Positions 61,250 to 64,000 of a stretch of 64,000 nucleotides of DNA are shown one piece after another. Location of the stretch: positions 293,642 to 357,641 of the forward strand of contig JAAWWF010000006.1 in NCBI GenBank assembly GCA_021404565.1, written 5' to 3'. A program made the position numbers and the translations under genes. The notes beneath the pieces are model-generated. The model was not told the origin of the DNA, ran no database searches, and saw only the letters and a list, made by a program, of their open reading frames with translations. Positions within the stretch are counted from its first letter, which is position 1, and each line of letters starts with the position of its first letter. The stretch is from Roseivirga sp. Its GTDB lineage: Bacteria; Bacteroidota; Bacteroidia; Cytophagales; Cyclobacteriaceae.

Positions 61250-61267
61250 TTATGATCGAAATCATAA
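61250..61267. promoter_or_regulatory. FNR-type palindrome TTATGAT-CGAA-ATCATAA
   Basis: Perfect 7-4-7 palindrome with TGAT-N4-ATCA core. Its centre is 34 bp from the centre of the TAnnTTTG element, equal to the -41.5 class II position. The Crp/Fnr gene lies 341 bp further on. Confidence 0.85.
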
Positions 61268-61353
61268 AGGGAGATTTATTAGGGGTTTACCTGAGCGCAC
61301 ATTTCGGAATCCACCTCTGTAACTTGAAAAAGCTTCGTTGTTCAACTCATGTT

Positions 61354-61548
61354 TGTTACTTTTTGATAGGCCAAAAAGTAACCAAACCGTGCCAGCCGTA
61401 CTAAGGTACTTAGGCAGGCAGGAACCTTTTCCGAAAACACCAAATCCAAGACAGGTTTTTGCCGCACGTGGCCTGCGCTATCCCACCCAACCGTCTTGTA
61501 TTTCGCACGGTTTTCGGTTTAGCCGCCCTCCTTGATGTTATGGAGGAG
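61354..61548. repeat. Dispersed structured element, copy 3 (with nested insert)
   Basis: Same three parts: TTACTTTTTG/CAAAAAGTAA hairpin, CCGAAAAC/GTTTTCGG stem (a compensated change against CCGATAAC/GTTATCGG in copy 1) and CCTCC/GGAGG. It is ~37 bp longer because of a nested TGCCAGCC..TTAGGCAGGCA mini-palindrome at ~61388-61422. Confidence 0.9.
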
Positions 61549-61607
61549 TGAAAGGACATTAATCCTGAATCAACTGTATTCCCACCTATATGGCAAGGAG
61601 AGAGGCT

Positions 61608-62198
61608 TTAACGAATGATTTTCCTGGCTACAATGCTCAATTCGCCTTTTTCTGCCAGATTTTTTACGGAGCGGATAATGGTTTCTACCCTGATGCCCAG
61701 CAGGTCGGCCATTTGTTGGCGTGTAAGACTGACGGTAAAGGGTTTGTCTCCTGCCTGGCTTTCTTTTTTGATATAATCGATGAAGGATAAGATGCGATGT
61801 TCGGGGTCATGACTGGAAATCTCTTTCATCATCATGGCTTTGTACATCATGCGCTGGGCCAGCTTCGTGGTAAACTGCAGGTGTACTTCAAAGTTTTCTC
61901 TGAGCAGGTTCAGAAACTTCTCTCTCGATAATTTATATAGCTCGGTCGCCTTAAAACCAAAAGCCGATGCAGGATAGTGGGATGCCTTGAAAAGAGGAGG
62001 CTCTCCAAAGCTTTGGCCGTCTTCAAAGTAGCCCTGCACAAACTCTTTACCATCATCATTGTGGTTCACCATCTTTATCTTACCTGTCTTGATTTGATAG
62101 TAATGCTGAGCCATATCACCTTCCATAAACAGAAAACTGTCCTTGGGCAGAGATATAATTTTGGCCCCCTGGGCTTCGAGCAATGCTTCGGGTATCAC
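61608..62198 (-). CDS. Crp/Fnr-family regulator without cysteines (DNR/heme-type candidate)
   Basis: I prefer the GTG start at 62198 (giving VIPEALLEAQGAKIISLPK, the usual Bacteroidota Crp/Fnr opening) over the ATGs at 62285/62291, whose first ~30 residues are encoded by a palindrome and by the end of the M1 gene. Residues ~1-120 are the cNMP-binding-type barrel (FLFMEGDMAQHYYQIKTG); ~125-196 the winged helix with LTRQQMADLLGIRVETIIRS. The recognition helix VETIIR keeps the Glu and Arg of FNR-type TTGAT readers. There is no Cys at all, so it cannot hold a 4Fe-4S cluster; a NO/heme or redox signal is likely. Confidence 0.85.
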   Translation of the reverse strand: MIPEALLEAQGAKIISLPKDSFLFMEGDMAQHYYQIKTGKIKMVNHNDDGKEFVQGYFEDGQSFGEPPLFKASHYPASAFGFKATELYKLSREKFLNLLRENFEVHLQFTTKLAQRMMYKAMMMKEISSHDPEHRILSFIDYIKKESQAGDKPFTVSLTRQQMADLLGIRVETIIRSVKNLAEKGELSIVARKIIR

Positions 62199-62217
62199 AT
62201 TGGCAATGATAAGGAAT

Positions 62218-62260
62218 TTTCCAAGGATGACATCACTCGGAGGGATGTCATCCTTGGAAA
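62218..62260. terminator. Perfect 17-bp stem hairpin between M1 and Crp/Fnr genes
   Basis: TTTCCAAGGATGACATC (62218-62234) pairs perfectly with GATGTCATCCTTGGAAA (62244-62260) around a 9-nt loop, just past the M1 TAG at 62269. Shares the GGATGACATC core with the terminator at 43823-43875. Confidence 0.75.
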
Positions 62261-62268
62261 GAGGCAAA

Positions 62269-64000
62269 CTAAAACCTCCATTCATTATCATCCAGATTTC
62301 GATCCATCAGGATGGAGGCCGGGTCAATAACTATACGTGTGGGAGCTGTCGTTAAATTCAGAGTGAGTGTAGAAGTGGTTGTATCGAATTTGTGCATCTG
62401 CCGGTGAAGTACAATTTCACTGCCATTGGCATCCACTCCATAAACAGCCAGTTCAATCCAGTCATTGATAGAAGTGGGCTGCAAAAGCCCTTCTGAATCG
62501 GCTTCGTATTTCTCCGTGAGTAAGTCAATGGTTAACTCGTAATTACCGGCTGAGAGTGATTTGCTACTCGCATTCTGAATTCTGTTTTCCAGGAAGATGA
62601 TCCGTTCAAAGAGATCAGTCACCAGGTATTGAAGGCTGTCGGGGGTAGACTTTCTGAACTCACCGATTACATCCAGCGAGCTGGGGTAAATTCCCTGACT
62701 GGCAGGGAAGTCACGGATCACTCTGCGCAAAGCAGCATTGACACTGTCTTCTGAAATGTAATGCCTCAGGGCCATCATGTTGATCAGGCCTTTGCCATAA
62801 TGTATGTAAGACTGACTTTCTGCCTTGTACAGTGGCTGTTCATTCTGAACTTCTCGTTTTCTGCCTTTCAGGTATCTGCCTCTTTCGTATTGAATAATAT
62901 GCCTCATGCTTTCTTCCCCAAATTCCTCAAGCGTTACGATTCCTGCAGCGTAGTGGGAGAGTGTTTCGGCAATCATGGCTTCTCCTTTTACAATGGCACC
63001 TCTTACCTGGTCGCCCCACCATTGATGCGCAACCTCGTGGGCAGTGATATAGAAGGGTACGTTCAAACCGCCTTGCTCAGACTTGGTCATAAAACCCATC
63101 GCTTCAGAAAAGGCAATCGTATTGGGTACCGACATAGCAAAATCATGTAGTCTGGGTATTTCCATAATGGTGAGACGATCATACTGATAGGGACTGAAAT
63201 TTTCCTGATAGCTTTTGAAAGAAGCCCTGGTAGCACGTAAGATATGCTCGAGGTTTTGCGTATGGGCAGGGTAATAGAACAGAGATAGTATGACAGAGTC
63301 CCGGCCCTGAACCAGGTAGTCAGTTTGTCGCTCCAGCTTGCCCGTGATAACGGCATATTGGTTTTCTATAGGCTCTTTTGACTTATAGTGAAAATAAGCG
63401 CGTCCATTGTCTGACCACTGATTAATGAGTTGACCGGAGGTGGTGGCATGATATCCCTCGGTGGTGCTCAGGCGGGCTTCAAAGGCAATGTTGTTGGCAG
63501 AATTAAGACCTATGTTGTATTGGTTATTTTGTTCGCAGAATTAAGACCTATGTTGTATTGAGTCAGGTCCTCGATTTCCGGAAGCCTGTTTTTTGCAGAC
63601 AGGCCAAACTTCTTTCTCAATGGCAGGGCATTGAGCTCAAAATTTGGGAGATAGTTGAGAGAGGGGAGGTGAGCCTGTGTAAAGAATGAAGCGTTTTGGG
63701 ACAACTCTTGTCTTCGGCTTTGCGAGAATCCTTCTGTACCATAGCACATGGCAAAGTTCATAACCAGGGAATCTCCGGGAAGCAGCGGGTGAGCCAATTG
63801 ATAAATGGAGTACTTGAATTCAGGGAAAGCTTGTTTTAGTGTGAATGCCTGATTGAAATCCACAGATTGCGTAGAGATTTTTGCCTCGAAGGCCTCCTGA
63901 ACATGAATCTCGTTTATCGGGTCGGTCCCGGGGTTGATCATGAGGTAAGTACCTGTTATTTCGTAAACATCTTTTTCGGAATACAGGTCAGCTTCAAAGG
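62269..64000 (-). pseudogene. M1-family aminopeptidase (probable ABC-permease fusion), frameshifted by 38-bp duplication; N-terminus beyond window
   Basis: Two frames together form one M1 protein. 64000-63510 encodes the upstream part ending DLTQYNIGLNSANK, then a stop. 63496-62269 encodes the rest, including the zinc motif HEVAHQWWG near 63030 and GEAMIAETLSHY 20 residues later, ending DNEWRF. Removing one copy of a 38-bp duplication (63497-63534) joins the frames perfectly: ...YNIGLNSANNIAFEARLS. The C-terminus and size are typical of Bacteroidota 'ABC permease / M1 aminopeptidase' fusions, whose permease half would lie to the right. Inactive as written unless slippage restores the frame. 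Confidence 0.85.
63497..63560. repeat. 38-bp tandem duplication inside the M1 gene
   Basis: GCAGAATTAAGACCTATGTT plus GTATTG occurs at 63497-63522 and again at 63535-63560, exactly 38 bp apart, with a 12-nt spacer. 38 is not a multiple of three, so the reading frame is broken. Confidence 0.95.

Overview
The window looks like chromosome of a marine-type Bacteroidota, most likely order Cytophagales. The grounds are secreted proteins with Bacteroidota-style signal peptides ending in Ala-Gln, a C-terminal type IX secretion (T9SS) sorting domain on a metalloprotease, three MacB/FtsX-type permeases (one with the 'permease prefix' N-terminus and a PadR partner), M1/M14/M24 peptidases, and a promoter -7 element of the Bacteroidota TAnnTTTG type. 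No rRNA, tRNA, CRISPR array, phage or transposase gene is visible. Nearly all genes are on the minus strand. Exceptions are nitrilase, a GIY-YIG nuclease and an M14 peptidase at 39.0-43.8 kb, and an AraC regulator plus YceI protein at 50.0-52.3 kb.

Layout. 1-5 kb: a HugZ-like heme/flavin-fold protein (cut by the left edge), a small membrane protein, a secreted M23 endopeptidase with an 11-copy TATAGGG tract just upstream, and an ECF sigma factor with a membrane partner. 5-8.6 kb: an FtsX-type permease and a creatininase-family gene interrupted by one in-frame TGA at a conserved Trp position. 8.6-37.2 kb: a strip of mostly single-gene units, including serine hydrolases, alpha/beta hydrolases, cyanophycinase, cupin, GrpB, 2OG-Fe oxygenase, an AraC regulator fused to a second domain, DUF families, HAD phosphatase, aminopeptidase P, zinc-type dehydrogenase and a second permease. 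37.3-38.9 kb: an AT-rich two-gene unit, a HEPN-like protein (Rx4H) with a small Cys-His-Asp protease-fold protein, which is the best defence candidate here. 39-44 kb: nitrilase, then a GIY-YIG gene embedded in long palindromic repeats, including a 133-bp tandem array, then M14 peptidase. 44.5-48.2 kb: a T9SS metalloprotease and its partner flanked by a 180-bp direct duplication of a gene's 3' end. 48-55.4 kb: PLP decarboxylase, AraC-YceI pair, and PadR with its permease. 56-61.2 kb: one tight operon of truncated haemoglobin, RIC di-iron protein, a membrane protein, cbb3 oxidase CcoN, a CcoO-cytochrome c fusion and two small membrane proteins. 61.6-64 kb: a cysteine-free Crp/Fnr regulator and an M1-aminopeptidase gene frameshifted by a 38-bp tandem duplication.

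How the parts connect. The microaerobic/nitrosative operon has an 18-bp FNR-type palindrome centred 34 bp from a TAnnTTTG element. This is class II activator geometry and predicts a leaderless transcript; the Crp/Fnr gene next door is the obvious candidate regulator. PadR has two matching operator-like palindromes exactly 63 bp apart. The intergenic space is rich in small palindromic elements: a ~155-195-bp structured element occurs three times, with one compensatory base-pair change. Gene decay is recent-looking: one nonsense codon, one 38-bp duplication and one truncated gene copy.
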